Positions 10,622-23,282 of a stretch of 64,000 nucleotides of DNA are shown here, in pieces (position 1 is the first letter of the stretch; every line of letters starts with the position of its first letter). The DNA lies in assembly GCF_028640845.1 (NCBI RefSeq), contig NC_080540.1:94600061-94664060 (forward strand). Reading direction: 5' to 3'. Made by a program: the position numbers and the translations under genes. Source of the DNA: Ahaetulla prasina. Its lineage: Eukaryota; Chordata; Lepidosauria; Squamata; Colubridae. The notes under the pieces were generated by a model that was not told where the DNA came from, ran no database searches, and saw only the letters and a list, made by a program, of their open reading frames with translations.

Positions 10622-11998
10622 TGACACTTATTTATTATTTATTATTATTTCATATTTCTAAACTGCCCATCTCCCTCGAAGAGAGTCTCTTTGGAATGGA
10701 AATCCATTTAAAAGGTGATGTGCTTGATGACAATTTGTAGAAATCTGCATTGCTGTTGCCCAAAACCATCTTTGTTACATTCTCACCTTAGCGTGTGCAA
10801 GAAATATTACTATTTTTAAAACGTGTTTTAACATTTTCCATCCTGGGAAAGCTACTCTGAATGAAATAAAGATAATAATAATCCAGGCAAGCTGAGAATG
10901 CAGCAGAATATTCCACAATCCAAAAGAAATAAGGGTTCCTAGCAAAGGAAATGCCCATCCAAGAATTGAGCGTTAAGAATATGCACTTCCTGGATCTAGA
11001 AAAGCTATATGAGTTTTCAGGGTGGGGGGGGATAGACAGTTTGTGGATAGCAGGAAAATGCAAACACACACCCAGTCCTCACAAAAGCCAAGTATTTATG
11101 AATATTAAGGGAATGAATCATGAACGGTAAAAGCACCTTTCATTGGTGCGGAAGTAGGATGCCACAGAATTATATATCCAAATTCTCTCAAATTGGCAGC
11201 ATCTGGTTATACGTCTAAATCCAGAGTTTGCAATCAGTCCCACCTAAAGCTGGAATAATTCCTTTGGCAATTTTAATGTAACTTAATTACGATTGTTTAA
11301 CAAAACCTTTTCATATGTACGTCTTTTCCCATTAGCTATAGCTAGGGTAATGTCACTCACACAATACTGCAGGAGGTGACATTGCCTCACTGTTAATTCA
11401 CCAGTCTAAGACTAAATTATCCAATTATTCATTCATCTTCCTCCCGATTCTTTGATTTATGAAAACAGTATTATAAACATACTTTTGCTTAAGTTTACAA
11501 TAGCCTTAGGTCATAGCCAATTTTGCTGTTGCTTCTGATGCAAGTACTGTATTTCCTGCTATGCAAAAGAACTCTCTTAAAATGCCAGGGACTGCAGATG
11601 AAAATGGAGATAAATCAGTCCTTTTCTCTGTATAGTAACCCTTGGTTTTCCAAAGTAGATCACCAATTTATCTATGAAAAACCTACAAAACTTCAAAAGG
11701 AGAAAATGTTAAGAATTGAAAAACCCTCTTCCTAACTGAAGATGAGCCACATCAAGTTATCATGCCATGAAATACTTATTCTTGCAGGACTCTGTATTGA
11801 ATTATTGAAATTAACAACATAAATCAGAACAAGTTGCTGCAGGGATATAAGGTTTGATGGAATCACTAGAAATGCAGATGGAGTAAGTTCAAATGTACCG
11901 TTGGCCTCTGTATTCTGCATTTTCTCAGGCAATGGCAAACGACTTCTGAAATTTTGCCAAGAAAATTGCCTTGTCCAAGTAGTTACCAGCAATCCATA
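10622..11998. other. Intergenic DNA with a possible decayed L2 3' end
   Basis: The stretch from about 10622 to 10695 (TTATT-rich tract, then CTGCCCATCTCCCTC) resembles the reversed, decayed L2-type LINE 3' end. The rest shows nothing recognisable. Confidence 0.4.
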
Positions 11999-12120
11999 CA
12001 AGGCAAGGCAAGGCAAGGCAAGGCAAGGCAAGGCAAGGCAAGGCAAGGCAAGGCAAGGCAAGGCAAGGCAAGGCAAGGCAAGGCAAGGCAAGGCAAGGCA
12101 AGGCAAGGCAAGGCAAGGCA
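11999..12120. repeat. (AAGGC)n microsatellite, 5' block
   Basis: About 24 exact pentamer copies end at a LINE. A second block of the same unit follows the LINE at 13587-13660. Frames reading KARQG or LALPC through it are artefacts. Confidence 0.95.
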
Positions 12121-13586
12121 GCTCCCTCGGCACCTGGAGGAAACTGTCTATCTAGACCCGTTCCAGTCTGGCTTCCGACCCGGTTATAGCACGGAGACGG
12201 CTTTGGTCGCGTTGGTGGATGACCTCTGGAGGGCCAGGGACAGGGGTTGTTCCTCTGCCTTGGTCCTATTAGATCTCTCAGCGGCCTTCGATACCATCGA
12301 CCATGGTATCCTGCTGCGCCGGTTGGAGGGATTGGGAGTGGGGGGCACCGTTTATCGGTGGTTCTCCTCCTATCTCTCTGACCGGTCGCAGACGGTGTTG
12401 ACGGGGGGCAGAGGTCGTCCTCGAGGCGCCTCACTTGTGGGGTGGCTCAGGGTCGATTCTCGCCTACCCTGTTCAACATCTATGAAGCCGCTGGGTGAGG
12501 TCATCAGTGGTTTCGGGTGAGTTATCATCTGTGCGCTGATGATACTCAGCTGTACTTTTCCACCCGGACCACCCCAACGGCGGTCAAGTGCTGTCCCGGT
12601 GCCTGGAAGCTGTACGGGTCTGGATGGGGAGAAACAGACTCAAGCTCAATCCCTCCAAGACGGAGTGGCTGTGGATGCCGGCATCCCGGTACAGTCAGCT
12701 GCACCCGCAGCTGACTGTTGAAGCGAGTTAGTGGCCCCAAAGGAGGTGGTTCGCAACTTGGGCGTCCTCCTGGATGGATGGCTGTCTTTTGATGAACACC
12801 TGGCGGCCGTCGCCAGGAGGGCCTTTTACCAAGTTCGCTTGGTTCGCCAGTTGCGTCCCTTCCTTAACCGGGATGCCTTATGCACGGTCACTCACGCTCT
12901 GGTTACGTCTAGGCTGGATTATTGCAATGCTCTCTACATGGGGCTGCCCTTGAGGTGCACCCAGAGGCTGCAGTTAGTCCAGAATGCGGCTGCGCGAGTA
13001 GTAACAGGAGCCGCTCGTGGCTCCCACGTGACATCGCTGCTCCGTAGCTTGCACTGGCTTCCTGTGGTCTTTCGGGTGCGCTTCAAGATTTTGGTAACTA
13101 TCTTTAAAGCGCTCCATGGCTTAGGACCCGGGTACTTACGAGACCGCTTGCTGTTACCCTTTGCCTCCCACCGACCCGTACGCTCTCACAGAGAGGGTCT
13201 TCTCAGGGTGCCGTTCGCCAAACAATGTCGGCTGGCGGCCCCCAGGAGTAGGGCCTTCTCTGTGGGGGCAGTGACGCTCTGGAACAAACTTCCCGCTGGC
13301 CTGCGTCAAGTGCCTGATCTTCGGACCTTCTGTCGTGAGCTCAAAACATATCTATTTATTAAAGCGGGACTGGCATAATTTGTGTTGAATTTTAAATTGG
13401 GTATTCTTAATATTTTTAAATTTTTAAATCTAAATTTTAATAATCAGCCTTTAAAATTTGCTCTTTTTAAATGTTGTTTTAAATTGTATATATTTTGTTT
13501 TTATTCTGGCTGTACACCGCCCTGAGTCCTTCAGGAGAAGGGCGGTATAAAAATTTAATAAAATAAAAATAAATAATAAATAAATA
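12121..13586 (+). mobile_element. L2/CR1-clade LINE, 5'-truncated, frame broken
   Basis: The RT region starts at PFQSGFRPGYSTETALVAL, followed by LLDLSAAFDTIDHGILLRRL, which holds the first catalytic Asp region. Frameshifts between about 12400 and 12730 disrupt the region carrying the DDTQLYFST motif. The C-terminal part is open again (12731-13378). The terminal hairpin CCGCCCTGAGTCCTT (about 13518) and an AAT-rich tail close it. It is not functional. Confidence 0.85.
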
Positions 13587-13684
13587 AGGCAAGGCAAGGC
13601 AAGGCAAGGCAAGGCAAGGCAAGGCAAGGCAAGGCAAGGCAAGGCAAGGCAAGGCAAGGGCAGGGCAGGGCAGGGCAGGGCAGG
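13587..13684. repeat. (AAGGC)n microsatellite, 3' block grading into (GGGCA)n
   Basis: About 14 AAGGC units are followed by about 5 GGGCA units. With the block at 11999-12120 they bracket the LINE exactly. From 13685 to 14320 nothing is recognised. Confidence 0.93.
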
Positions 13685-14320
13685 ACAGGAATTGAAAGTA
13701 GACGATAATATCAGGAATGCAGCATATTGTCCCGCAACATCATTTTCCTGATTTAAGAGATAGAATTTCTCTTCCACACCAGTCTCCATCAGAGCTGCAG
13801 ATTTTCACAGCTTTTCAAATCCAGGAGGTGGTTATGTTACTTTTAGATTCGATTATATAATTTTATTTTTTTATGCTGTAATTGCACAAGAATGGGATAC
13901 AATCACAAAACAATTGTAGATTTGTAGGTATGTCACATGCGTTCCTTTCTCGGTCATCTGCTGTGGAATTATTGGGATGCCAAACTAATAGCAAGATACA
14001 TGACTTTCTGCTTTGCCTTATCTATTAATCAGCTACGATAGCAAGACACTTCTCTTTGAATGAGGTGCCGATTAAAACAGATATACTTAGATGTCCCAGC
14101 CTTCTAGTTGGTTTGGGATTATAATTGAGTTCTCTGCCATTGGTGATGCTAATTGGAGAAGTCCAGAAATATCTAACCAAACACATCTGGAGGCCATCAA
14201 TTTCAAAAGATTGTTCTCACCAGATTCAATGAATAACTTTATCCAGTCATTAATATAGGAATTCTTGGATGCTGGCAACTATAATGCAATTTTATACAAG
14301 GAAAATCATGGGCACTTCAT

Positions 14321-15813
14321 AATTTATTTATTTATTTATTTATTTATTTGATTTTTATACCGCCCTTCTCCCGAAGGACTCAGGGCGGTGTACAGGCAAA
14401 AATAAAACAGACAGTACAATATACAATTTAAAATGCAATTAAAAAACTTATTTTAAAATTGGCCTGAAAAGTATACAATGAACTAAAAACCCCATTTAAA
14501 ATTAGTTAATAAAATTTAAAATTTAATAAAATTCAATTTAAGCCAGCCCCGCGCGAATAAAAAGATGTGTCTTCAGTTCGCGACGGAATGTCCGAAGGTC
14601 AGGTATTTGGTGTAAACCCGGGGGAAGTTCGTTCCAGAGTGTGGGAGCCCCCACAGAGAAGGCCCTTCCCCTGGGGGCCGCCAGCAGGCATTGCTTGGCG
14701 GACGGCACCCTGAGAAGTCCCTCTCTGTGCGAGCGTACGGGTCGGTGGGAGGCATGTGGTAACAGCAGGCGGTCCCGTAAATACCCAGGCCCTAAGCCAT
14801 GGAGCGCTTTAAAGGTAGTAACCAAAACCTTAAAGTGCACTCGAAAGGCCACAGGTAGCCAGCGCAGTCTGCGCAGGAGCGGTGTTATATGGGAGCTATG
14901 CGGAGCTCCCTCTATCACCCGCGCAGCTGCATTCTGGACTAACTGAAGCCTCCGAGTGCACTTCAAGGGGAGCCCCATGTAGAGAGCATTACAATAATCG
15001 AAGCGAGAGGTAACGAGCGCATGAGTGACCGTGCACAAGGCATCCCGATCAAGGAAGGGGCGCAACTGCTGAACCAGGCGAACCTGGTGGAAGGCCCCCC
15101 TGGAGACGGCCGTCAAATGATCTTCAAATGACAGCCGTTCATCCAGGAGGACACCTAAGTTGCGCACCCTATCCTTTGGGGCCAATAACTCGCCTCCAAC
15201 AGTCAGCCGCGGCTGCAGCTGACTGAATCGGGGTGCCGGCATCCACAGCCACTCCGTCTTGGAGGGATTAAGCTTGAGCCTGTTTCTCCCCATCCAGACC
15301 CGTACGGCTTCCACACATCGGGACAGCACTTCAACAGCTTCATTGGGGTGGCCTGGGGTGGAAAAGTACAGCTGGGTGTCATCAGCGTACAGCTGGTATC
15401 TCACCCCAAAGCCACTGATGATCTCACCCAACGGCTTCATATAGATGTTGAACAGAAGGGGCGAGAGAATCGACCCCTGCGGCACCCCACAAGTGAGGTC
15501 CCTCGCGGTCAACCTCTGCCCCCCTGTCAACACCGTCTGCGACTGGTCAGAGAGATAGGAGGAGAACCACCGATACACGGTTCCTCCCACTCCCAATCCC
15601 CCCAACCGGCGCAGCAAGATACCATGGTCGATGGTATCAAAAGCCGCTGAGAGGTCTAATAGGACCAGGTCAGAGGAATAACCCCTGTCCCTGGCCCTCC
15701 AGAGATCATCCACCAATGCGACCAAAGCTGTCTCCGTGCTGTACCCGGGTCGGAAGCCGGACTGGAACGGGTCTAGATAGACGGCTTCATCCAGGTATTG
15801 GGGTAGCTGTCGC
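14321..15813 (-). mobile_element. L2/CR1-clade LINE with longest intact RT frame in the window
   Basis: An uninterrupted frame (15725-14538, 395 codons, and open further upstream) covers most of the reverse transcriptase. It holds FDTIDHGILLRRLGGLGVGG, CGVPQGSILSPLLFNIY and the catalytic YADDTQLYF, then the C-terminal domain. The endonuclease and ORF1 are absent through 5' truncation. The 3' end carries the reversed GGGCGGT hairpin (about 14360-14392) and a TTTA tail. Intactness suggests a recent insertion. Confidence 0.9.
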
Positions 15814-15822
15814 TACCCCAAT
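15797..15822. repeat. 10-bp inverted repeat at the LINE 5' junction
   Basis: attggggtag (15797-15806) and ctaccccaat (15813-15822) are exact reverse complements around a 6-base loop. Homology to other LINE copies stops inside the structure, at about 15813. Confidence 0.7.
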
Positions 15823-18025
15823 AATATCTTTGATATATAGATTTTTAACTTTTTATCAAATGCCCATTCAAGAAAAAAAGGTTTTAGAAAAATAGTTCTG
15901 TAAATATTGCAATGAATGTTTAAATATAAATTGTCAAACAAACAAACAAACAAAACCCACAAACAAATAGGAGATGTTTCTAAGCCTTCAAAATTCTTCA
16001 GAAGCAAATTTCAGTTACTAACAGCTGGAGAGACTATACCAGATGCAAAGTTCCGCTTTCCTGCAGAGATGTATTGTACAGTGGGATGTGGTATTTATAT
16101 AGGAGTGGGCGGCCCCACTGAAACATAGGGGGAGTTTAGATATTCTCCATTGCAGCACCCAGCATTGCTCAGTTGGATGCTGTTTTTTGATGAAGGACTT
16201 CCTTTTAATTATCCTTTTAAAAGTGAGTCTATTTAGATACCTAGTTATTTGTGCTTTGAAACCTCAAAGACGTCAGCCTTTAATGAGAAAAAAAAACACG
16301 TTGGTAACATGTTGGAGGTTCATTCTTGAAGCTAAGGAAAAGTTCTGTCATTTTGAAATTGAAATTTAAGGCTTGATACATGATGTTCAGGTGATGTTCA
16401 AATTTGATATTAGGTTGTTCCAAGCTACCAATTCTGCATCTTGCACTTCGGATAAATTCCATGTATCATGTCATGATCTAAGTGTTAAAGTATAATTTGC
16501 TTCCAACTGTGAGCTTCTTCAAAGTTTGTGATATATTATTCACAGCAACACAAGCTGTTCACTTACACAGATGAACTTTGCATGTATGGAGAGCAGAGAA
16601 GTTAACGCTTGCAAAATGAACAAGATGGAAACACGGATGAACATAAAAGACCACTGGGGAAGAAATAAATAAATAACTTAGAAAAGTTATCACAAGTGAT
16701 GTTCAAAAGTCAGCATGCAGCCTTAAATAGTCCATTCGACAAACTGCCATTAAATTTAGCAAGAGAGAAAAAAAATCCATGAGAAGTAATAAATTGCTTT
16801 GGCATTCTTGAATATTAATTATGATATATGTACCCAGCCAGTAGAAGACAATATTCAAAAGCAATTCTAACTATATTTCTAAAAAACAGTCTTAGAGACA
16901 AGATGAACTCCTGCTTATTTTCGGATCTTGTGCCCACAAATATGCTGAAGGCCCAGCAGACAGAAGGTCCCTGCCTGAGCAAGGGGCTGGACTAGAAGAC
17001 CTCCAAGGTCCCTTCCAGCTCTATTCTGATTGATTGACTGACATAACTAAAGCCTAGATAAATAGGATTCCAAATAAGGGTATTTCTTCCCACAGGATTC
17101 AGAAGATAGTTTGATAAGCCTGGGACTGATTTCAAGAACCTGGGTTTGGCATAACCATCTTTGTGGAAATCAGTCATGCTCTGCATTTCTTGTTTGCCAA
17201 AACTGCAAGAAATCTAGCATTCCCTTCAAAAAAAAACAACTAGCTTGCCAAATGTCAAGCAAACGGGCAGACATTACATTGTGACTTTTTAAAGGGATTT
17301 TTCTGATAACTTTTTAAATTTCTTGATATAGCTGGCTGAAATCTGCAGGATAACTTTGAAAGGGCCAAGGTCAGACTTTCTGTGTAAGGCGGTATATGTA
17401 AGCCGCATATATATATTTTGAAACAGTGGTCAAAATTACCCTTGTTTTTGTGAGCAATTGACATATGACATAAAGGCAAGAAAACTATAAAATTGCAGAA
17501 GGATTGATGCAAGGGAAGGAAGAGAGGGAGGGAAAGATTGGACAACCATTTGTCTGAAATGGTGTAGGGTTTCCTGCCAAGTTCCCTTCCAACTCTGTTA
17601 TTCTTATGAAAGGGCGAAGGAAGGATTCAAATTTGAAAGATGGAAGGATTTGCTTGGTCTCTCCCATTTCTCATATTCTATATTTTCTTTTTGTCAAATT
17701 ATATTGAATTTGCACTAAATATAGACATGTCCTTAGGCAAGAAACCTTCAACAACTCGGAAGATTATGTGCAAGAATTAGGCAGTTAAGATTAAATGAAA
17801 AACAGTGAAAGTTAATTTTATGTTCTTGCTCCACCAAGGACACAGAAAGTACAATAGGAAATAGACAGGTAAGGGTAGTGAAATGTGCTATGACAGAGGC
17901 AGGAGTTGCACAAACATTTTGCAAACAATAGGCCAAGGCTACATGCTCAAAACTGCAAAACCTCTATAAAAACCTCTGAAGATTCTTGCTTCTCGGAGAA
18001 AGAACTAGTAAAAATCCAGTACAAT
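15823..18025. other. Intergenic DNA with short CR1 3' remnants
   Basis: About 16965-17040 matches the CR1 3' end (GGACTAGAAGACCTCCAAGG, then an ATTCTGATTG tail, + strand). About 17575-17615 is another CR1-like end (CCCTTCCAACTCTGTTATTC). The rest is unrecognised AT-rich DNA. Confidence 0.5.
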
Positions 18026-18033
18026 GATGTAAA

Positions 18034-18551
18034 CAAGGGGTAGTCAACCTTTTTATACCTACTGCCCACTTTTGTATCTCTGTTAGTAGTAAAATTTTCT
18101 AACCGCCCACCAGTTCCACAGTAATGTGCCGTGTATCGTCGTCTGTGCATGCCTCTCGCGCATTGTGGATTGGGTTTGGGGGGGGGTGCCGGTTACCAGC
18201 TCTGCTTGTCTGTTACAGCTGGGTGGTGTGGGGGGAGATGCGCGAGCTATTCTGAGACGAGGCTCTTTTGTTTGCGGTCGCACTATAGCGCCATTACGTT
18301 TCACTTACTTAACATGAACTAAACTTATGCGCGGGCGATACAAATAGTATATTTTCAGAAATTTAAATTGTCACGGGGAATTTTATGAAAACCTAATGAA
18401 AATGTTTTTAAATAATGCTATGAAATTTTTTTAAAAAGTCAATTAAATTAAAAAAACGGAAAGTGCTTCAGTATTAGACAAAATCCCTACCGCCCACCAT
18501 GAAAACTGGAAGCCCACTAGTGGGCAGTAGGGACCAGGTTGACTATCACTG
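18034..18551. mobile_element. hAT-type non-autonomous element (GGTAGTCAACC ends)
   Basis: The ends CAAGGGGTAGTCAACC and GGTTGACTATCACTG are imperfect inverted repeats with CCGCCCACC motifs inside. The flanks gatgtaaa and gtgtaaat resemble a decayed duplication. The centre is GC-rich. There is no transposase. Confidence 0.65.
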
Positions 18552-19155
18552 GTGTAAATAGACTAGAGTCTATTATTCAAAGAAAAGTACTCACCCCAAT
18601 GCCTTTTCTCTGCTTTCCTTGAGATTTTCCTGATGTGGAAACTTCTGAAGAAATACATCCACTTCTGTGGATAAATAAGCTCCTTTGAATCAACAGATCA
18701 TTAACAAAGCACCAGAAAGTTAGACAGAGGTACACTTCAGAGGAGCCCACATTGAGTTGAACATTTCTCTAACCTTTCCAAATCAAAGTTTTGAATTCAG
18801 AATCCAGTCAAAACTGATTCAAATACCTATTTCAGAACTTCATAGTCCAATCGATTCACATTATGCTTCGGAAGAAGCATAACAATCGGACAGTGAATCA
18901 TTGAATTTTATAAATGAAAGAAAACCTCCAGAAAAGTCCTCTTTTCTGGTTTGAACTGGGGTTTGTGAACTAAATAACACAAAAGCCATACTATGAAAAG
19001 ATAAGCAGCTACCAGTAACCCAAAACACAAAATATCACAAAAAACTTTAGTCTGATTACTCTAGCAATATGAAAATCCTTCAAAACTGAAATATTTTCAC
19101 CATTGCCAAAACACTGAATTGGACAATTTATAACTATTGCAAGTTATAATTTACT

Positions 19156-19420
19156 AAAGGTAAAGATAAAGGTTTCCTTCGCGCATATGTGCTAGTCATT
19201 CCTGACACTAGGGGGCAGTGCTAATCTCCATTTCAAAGCCAAAGAGCCAGCGCTGTCCAAAGACTTCTTCGTGGTCATGTGGCTGGCATGACTAAACATC
19301 AAAGGCATTTACAAAATTATTTAGTAAATGATTTACTAGGGTCCTGTTAATTCAGAAGCATGATTGTCAATAGCTAATAATGGGAGCTGAACACTGAAAA
19401 GGAACGTTCTCCTTTACCTT
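19156..19420 (-). mobile_element. Sauria-type SINE, degraded
   Basis: Read on the minus strand it ends GGAAACCTTTATCTTTACC, the BovB-like SINE tail. Before that come the CCCCCTAGTGTCAGGAATGA and TGGCTCTTTGGCTTTGAAA blocks typical of this squamate family. The tRNA-like head on the right is decayed. Confidence 0.7.
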
Positions 19421-19434
19421 CTTATATACTGAAC

Positions 19435-19635
19435 CAGTGGTGAAATCCAATTTTTTTTACTACCAGTTCTGTGGGCGTGGCTTGGTGGGCGTGGAAGGGG
19501 AAGGATACTGAAAATCTCCATTCCCACCTCACTCTGGGGCCAGCCGGAGGTGGTATTTGCTGGTTCTCCGAAATGCTCAAAATTTCCGCTACCGGTTCTC
19601 CAGAACCTGTCAGAACCTGCTGGATTTCACCCCTG
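19435..19635. mobile_element. hAT-type MITE (CAGTGGTGAAATCC family)
   Basis: The ends CAGTGGTGAAATCCA and TGGATTTCACCCCTG are inverted repeats, and an exact 8-bp duplication tactgaac lies at 19427-19434 and 19636-19643. A GTGGGCGTGG motif repeats inside. Confidence 0.9.
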
Positions 19636-20031
19636 TACTGAACTAATAATTATTTGGCTATCTCCAACTAATTCTTGGCAATAAAGCAGCCTCCCATGGC
19701 CCATTTGATTATCCTCTCCAAGGTCAGGAAGAGTTCTCTACTCTTAAAGAAATAACTGCTCCTGCATGCTTAAAATAAACATAGCATGACTGGAAATAAG
19801 TTTTATAAGCACTAAGGAAACTGAAATTTCAACTCTCCTGTTCCCTTTAAACCCTGATCTGGATATATTTTTAGGCTGGGTTCTTGAGTGAAGCATTTCC
19901 ACACAAGGATACTGCAGCTGGAAAGCAGCTCTGCCCTCTTGTCCCCATGACATCAGCATATCTGGAGAAAATCTTGCCTGATTAATTCCAGCTCTGGAGC
20001 TTCAGATGCTAGATCCTGCAATAGCCTAGAT

Positions 20032-20444
20032 CAGGGATGTCAAACTCAATTTCATTGAGGGCCGCATCAGGGTTGTGGTTGACCTCAGGGGGCCGGGGAG
20101 ATGTGGCTGGGATGGGTGTGGCCAGCTCAATGTTACTCGTGTTGGAGACACCTGCAAAAGGGGAATCTTTTCTTTTCTTTTCTTTTGCTAGCCTTCTGCC
20201 AGTGAAATGGAGCTCGGGGGAGTGCACATGCCTTCCCCAAGCTCCATTTTTGCTGGCAGAAGGCTGCAGGAGGCCATCGCAGCCAAAAGTGGGGCCCGGG
20301 TGTGTGTGCGCGGCAGCCCCAAGCTCCATTTTCTTTGGCAGAGGCACTGCAGGCTGGTCCTTTGCTGCTTCAAGGGCAGCCCTGCAGGTGAGATCTAAGC
20401 ACCCTTGGACCAGGTCTGGCCCACAGGCTGAGTTTGACAGCTCG
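20032..20444. mobile_element. hAT-type MITE (CAGGGATGTCAAACTC family)
   Basis: The left end CAGGGATGTCAAACTCAATT pairs with CTGAGTTTGACAGCTCG on the right. The flanks gcctagat and ccctagat are an 8-bp duplication with one mismatch. A (TTTTC)n run lies near 20165. Inside, TGGAGCTCGGGG, GCTCCATTTTTGCTGGC and related segments recur in direct and inverted copies. Confidence 0.75.
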
Positions 20445-20452
20445 CCCTAGAT

Positions 20453-21480
20453 ATATCACAAAGGATGAAATTGACAAATAGGTTGTCCCTTCCGCCAGTG
20501 TGCAAAGTGCTGTCCCTCTATACTTTCTTTACTCTTCGAGTAGTGCGTGGGTGAGGGATTTTTATTGCTGCAACATTTGCAGAAATTTGAAATAGCCACC
20601 TCTGGTTCTTGCTCTTGGCATTAGTGAAGGCAATCACAAATCACCTTCAAACTGTTTTCAAGGGTTTGGGGAGTGAAAATATGTCCTGATTGCTTTTTTC
20701 ATTATCTCTGAACTTTGTGTTCTTCAGCCATATCTGATCAAGCCATGTGATCTTCATGCAGTTTGAATTTCCTTCCATTCTCACTTAAAACTATTGTTTA
20801 TTCCTGTCCTATTTTTCTTACATTCCCTATTATTTTGGATACTTATTTTTCTGTTCACTCAGTATTTTAAGCCACAAATGAACAAGGTCAGACTTTATCT
20901 ACATTGGCTGGAATTAAGAGAGTCAAGGTCCAACATATCTAAAGGTCAGAAGATTGGGAAATATATTTAGGAGAAATGAAATCCTTTTGATTACTTGCAC
21001 CAAGTTCTTTAGTATCATTTTGATCTCTCACAGACAGGCATAATTTTACTGTCTTTCACAACACATAACCGAAAAAAATAAGCAGTTCTGCTTAGGAAGC
21101 ATAGGGCTTTGTGCTTTTAAGGACCACTGCAATTATAGTCCATGCAAATATAAAAAAACAATCTTTCCAGTGGAGTCTGCTATTTTGTATTATTTAATAG
21201 CTATTTATAAGGTCAGTTACAACTTGTGTTCAATTAATAATCCTTAATAAGACAAATTACACTTTCAATACAATTCCGTTACAATTCTCAATTACTTCTG
21301 TAAATTTTGAATGTATGATTATGATGAATAATCTGCAATTAGATTCACAGTCTAAGACTGGTAAAAGCCTAATTCAGTCCTAATTAAGGACCTAAGAGTT
21401 ATAAAAAATAGTGCCAAAGGATGCAGGCAGTTCAGAATCACTCAGTTGTGTTGGGCAGCTGTAGAAATTGAACAGCACTT
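20453..21480. other. Intergenic DNA, nothing recognised
   Basis: AT-rich sequence without coding frames or recognisable repeats. Confidence 0.5.
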
Positions 21481-21683
21481 AGCAATAGCACTTAGACTTA
21501 TATATTGCTTCACAGTGCTTTACAGCCTTCCTTAAGCAGAATCAGCATATTGCCCCCAACAATTTAGGTCCTCATTTTACCAACCTTGGAAAGATGGAAG
21601 GGTGAGTCAACCCTGAGCCAGTCAGAATCTAACTGCTGGCAGTCAGCAGAATTAGCCTGCAATACTGCATTCTAACTATGGTT
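21481..21683 (-). mobile_element. tRNA-derived squamate SINE
   Basis: On the minus strand the body reads GGTTGACTCACCCTTCCATC, AAATGAGGACCTAAATTGTT, GGGGGCAATATGCTGATTC and CTTCACAGTGC, ending AAGTCTAAGTGCTATTGCT. This is a common snake SINE body. The tRNA-related 5' part is on the right. An (AAAATA)n run follows at about 21690-21755. Confidence 0.7.
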
Positions 21684-21759
21684 CTTAAATAAAATAAAAT
21701 AAAATAAATAAATTAAATTAAATTTTAAAAAATAAAATAAAAAAATAAAATAAATTTCA

Positions 21760-23280
21760 AGCAAAGTGTTTCTCATTTTGGGCATGGGTCCTAAGTCCCT
21801 TCATTCAATAATGTTGAAATTTTGAATGGTTGCTGAAAGGCTATGAGCTGAAGATTTCCTGCTGTCATTTGGTGGGATTTTACTATAGCCACTGATCAAA
21901 TGATCAATTTTTCATCCTTTGCTCTACACAAAGGTAACATTTTCCTGTTGTTTGCTACATGCTGAAATTATCATTATGTTCACAACATTGTGAAATCACA
22001 GACCCCAGTTCTTTAGTTAATCTGGATTTTCACATTCATCGAGTTCTTCCCAAGAACCTAGAATGTCATAATATATTGGCGTATTATTATTATTATTATT
22101 AACTTTATTCATTAAATATGAAACTCAGTCAACTGAGAAAGTTTTTTGAATTTTATTATTCAAATAAAATTTGAATTTTATTATCTTATATCTCATTTTA
22201 TTATTTTATTCCTATTTATCACTAATACACTATCGGAGAACTTTTTAATTAAACTTTTGGATTTAATTAAATAGGACTATCAGACATGGGCTGTAAAACT
22301 CCAGACCACCCTTCGATTCATCTTTTATGCAACCTTTAAAAAAAGCCTTTCTTACAATAGTCTCTTTCTTGTTACAGCACAGGAAAAGTATTAGTGATAA
22401 AAAGCATGATCATCTCATTCTTTATCTCACTGAGTTCCCAACACCACATTAATATATTTCTTTGAATGCAAACCTTAAAATACTTCAAACTAAAACGTAT
22501 TTGCTACTTTTAATTACGGATGCCATATGTGGGCTCCAAACATCAAGAGTTAAAAGATTTATGCATCATTTTCCTGACATTCAGTTATGGTAGCCCTAAT
22601 TTTAATTCCAATCCTACATTCTTCATCATGGAATCAATTGGAAAGAGCCTGTGAGTTGTCAAATCTGCTCCATGCAAGAATCCAGATTAAAGAATCAACA
22701 ACAAATTTCTATCCAGCTTCTGCTAAAACACACCTGTGGGAGGAGCAGTAGCACCACCGTTTCTATAAGTAATTTGTTCTAGAGTCGAATTGCTCTCATG
22801 GTTAAAAAATATCCCAGTTTTGCATCATCTGCAAATGTGATTCCTTCCACCTATGTATCTAACTCTTTAATAAAAAAATGATTGAACCTTATGGATTTGA
22901 TGGGGAACTACTGTTGAACATTCTTTAAGTATGATTTTTCAGCCCAGCCAGGCATCCACCTATATCATGCCATCCTACCCCACATCTAATCAGGCGCATC
23001 ATGGCATTTCATCAAAAACAATGTATATTTTTAATATACCCACAATTTGTGAAGGAAAATACTAAATAAAAACTGATTGAGTTTTTTTTCATCTTCCATT
23101 CAATTGTGTCCAACTCTTGGAGATTGCCTGGACATGTTTCTGCAGGTTTTTTGCAAGTTTTTTTTTCAGAAACAGTATGCTATTGGGTCCTTCCTAAAAC
23201 TGAGAAAAAGTGACTGGCCAAAGATCACCCAGGTGGCTTTGTGCCAAAGGCAGGACTGGAAGTCATAGTCTCCCAGTTTC
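21760..23280. other. Intergenic DNA, nothing recognised
   Basis: AT-rich sequence with one short ATT microsatellite near 22082-22100. No genes or clear repeats. Confidence 0.5.
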
Positions 23281-23282
23281 TA

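Noticed and set aside
11732..12520. Frames reading repeated LALPC, KARQG or similar
   Set aside because: Translation of the AAGGC microsatellite, partly joined to LINE RT sequence.
15259..15650. Plus-strand frames over the LINE at 14-15.8 kb
   Set aside because: Antisense shadows of the minus-strand RT frame.
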